This document shows, one piece after another, positions 63,891-64,000 of a DNA stretch of 64,000 bases; the first letter of the stretch is position 1, and every line of letters starts with the position of its first letter. A model generated the notes under the pieces. That model did no database searches. It was not told the DNA's origin and was given only the letters and a program-made list of their open reading frames with translations. This DNA comes from Bailinhaonella thermotolerans. Lineage in GTDB: Bacteria > Actinomycetota > Actinomycetes > Streptosporangiales > Streptosporangiaceae. The position numbers and the translations under genes are program-made. Where the stretch lies: assembly GCF_003594875.1 (NCBI RefSeq), contig NZ_QZEY01000004.1, positions 558,001 to 622,000 of the forward strand, read 5' to 3'.

Positions 63891-64000
63891 ATGTCCAGCA
63901 ACCGAGCGGGCATGGACCGGCGCGGATTCCTCCGCGCCGCGGCCGGCGCCGCCCTGCTCACCGCGGGAGGCGGCCCGCTGCTGGCCGCCTGCGGCGGCGG
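63891..64000 (+). CDS. Solute-binding lipoprotein, N-terminal fragment
   Basis: Only the first 36 codons are inside the window. The ATG at 63891 has GGGAGAA upstream and follows the permease gene by 25 bases. The visible part is a twin-arginine-type lipoprotein signal: DRRGFLRAAAGAALL, then lipobox LLAAC. Position and signal fit the oligosaccharide-binding protein of the LplB/YtcP-type importer. The gene is cut by the window edge and not otherwise assessable. Confidence 0.8.
   Translation, partial: MSSNRAGMDRRGFLRAAAGAALLTAGGGPLLAACGG

Overview
This is a very GC-rich window with in-frame gene overlaps of the ATGA/GTGA type, many GTG starts and twin-arginine/lipoprotein signals. It looks like the chromosome of a filamentous actinomycete, Streptomyces-like or Streptosporangiales-like; I cannot place it to genus. 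I see no rRNA, tRNA, CRISPR array, insertion sequence or phage genes.

Layout. (1) 75-1262: a DUF711 protein, divergent from 1685-7998, a six-gene ABC importer operon matching the glycerol system GlpSTPQ-(small membrane protein)-GlpV, closed by a strong hairpin. (2) 8148-11272: two overlapping paralogous genes, each a PfkB-family kinase fused to a C-terminal CAP12/TIR-like domain. This is the most unusual unit in the window. (3) 11368-16406: secreted or accessory genes: a GH20 beta-N-acetylhexosaminidase, two secreted proteins of unknown function and a cupin. (4) 16690-24226: a RiPP cluster: a cytochrome P450 with an odd N-terminal extension, a class III lanthipeptide synthetase (LanKC), a 40-residue precursor peptide at 21040-21162, an ABC exporter and a radical SAM enzyme. 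(5) 24280-37586, opposite strand: a two-protein, four-module NRPS (A-T-C-A-T, then C-A-T-C-A-T-TE-MFS) whose thioesterase has a Cys nucleophile. A GAF/PucR-type regulator is divergent from it at 37944. (6) 39840-44153: a GNAT acetyltransferase, an M36 metallopeptidase and a small secreted protein. (7) 44225-50039: a complete ribose operon read leftward, rbsR-rbsA-rbsC-rbsB-rbsK-rbsD, with tandem palindromic operators in its promoter. (8) 50186-53630: an NAD(P)-binding oxidoreductase divergent from a TetR regulator around a shared palindrome, a membrane lipoprotein and a DUF7019-like protein. (9) 53801-64000: a polysaccharide/uronate utilisation locus: Gfo/Idh/MocA oxidoreductase, DUF2264 protein, PL8 polysaccharide lyase, LacI regulator, D-2-hydroxyacid dehydrogenase, two LplB/YtcP-type permeases and the start of their lipoprotein. 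Related AAGCG-centred operator sequences recur at its promoters.

How the parts work together. The glp, rbs and PL8 loci are three separate sugar/polyol uptake modules; the last two carry their own LacI repressor. The RiPP and NRPS clusters converge on one terminator hairpin at 24248-24272 and may be two neighbouring pathways or one hybrid pathway; the sequence alone does not decide. The PfkB-TIR pair has its own terminator upstream and no obvious metabolic partner, so its function is open.

Functional statements rest on motif recognition by eye and on remembered family features. No database search was run.
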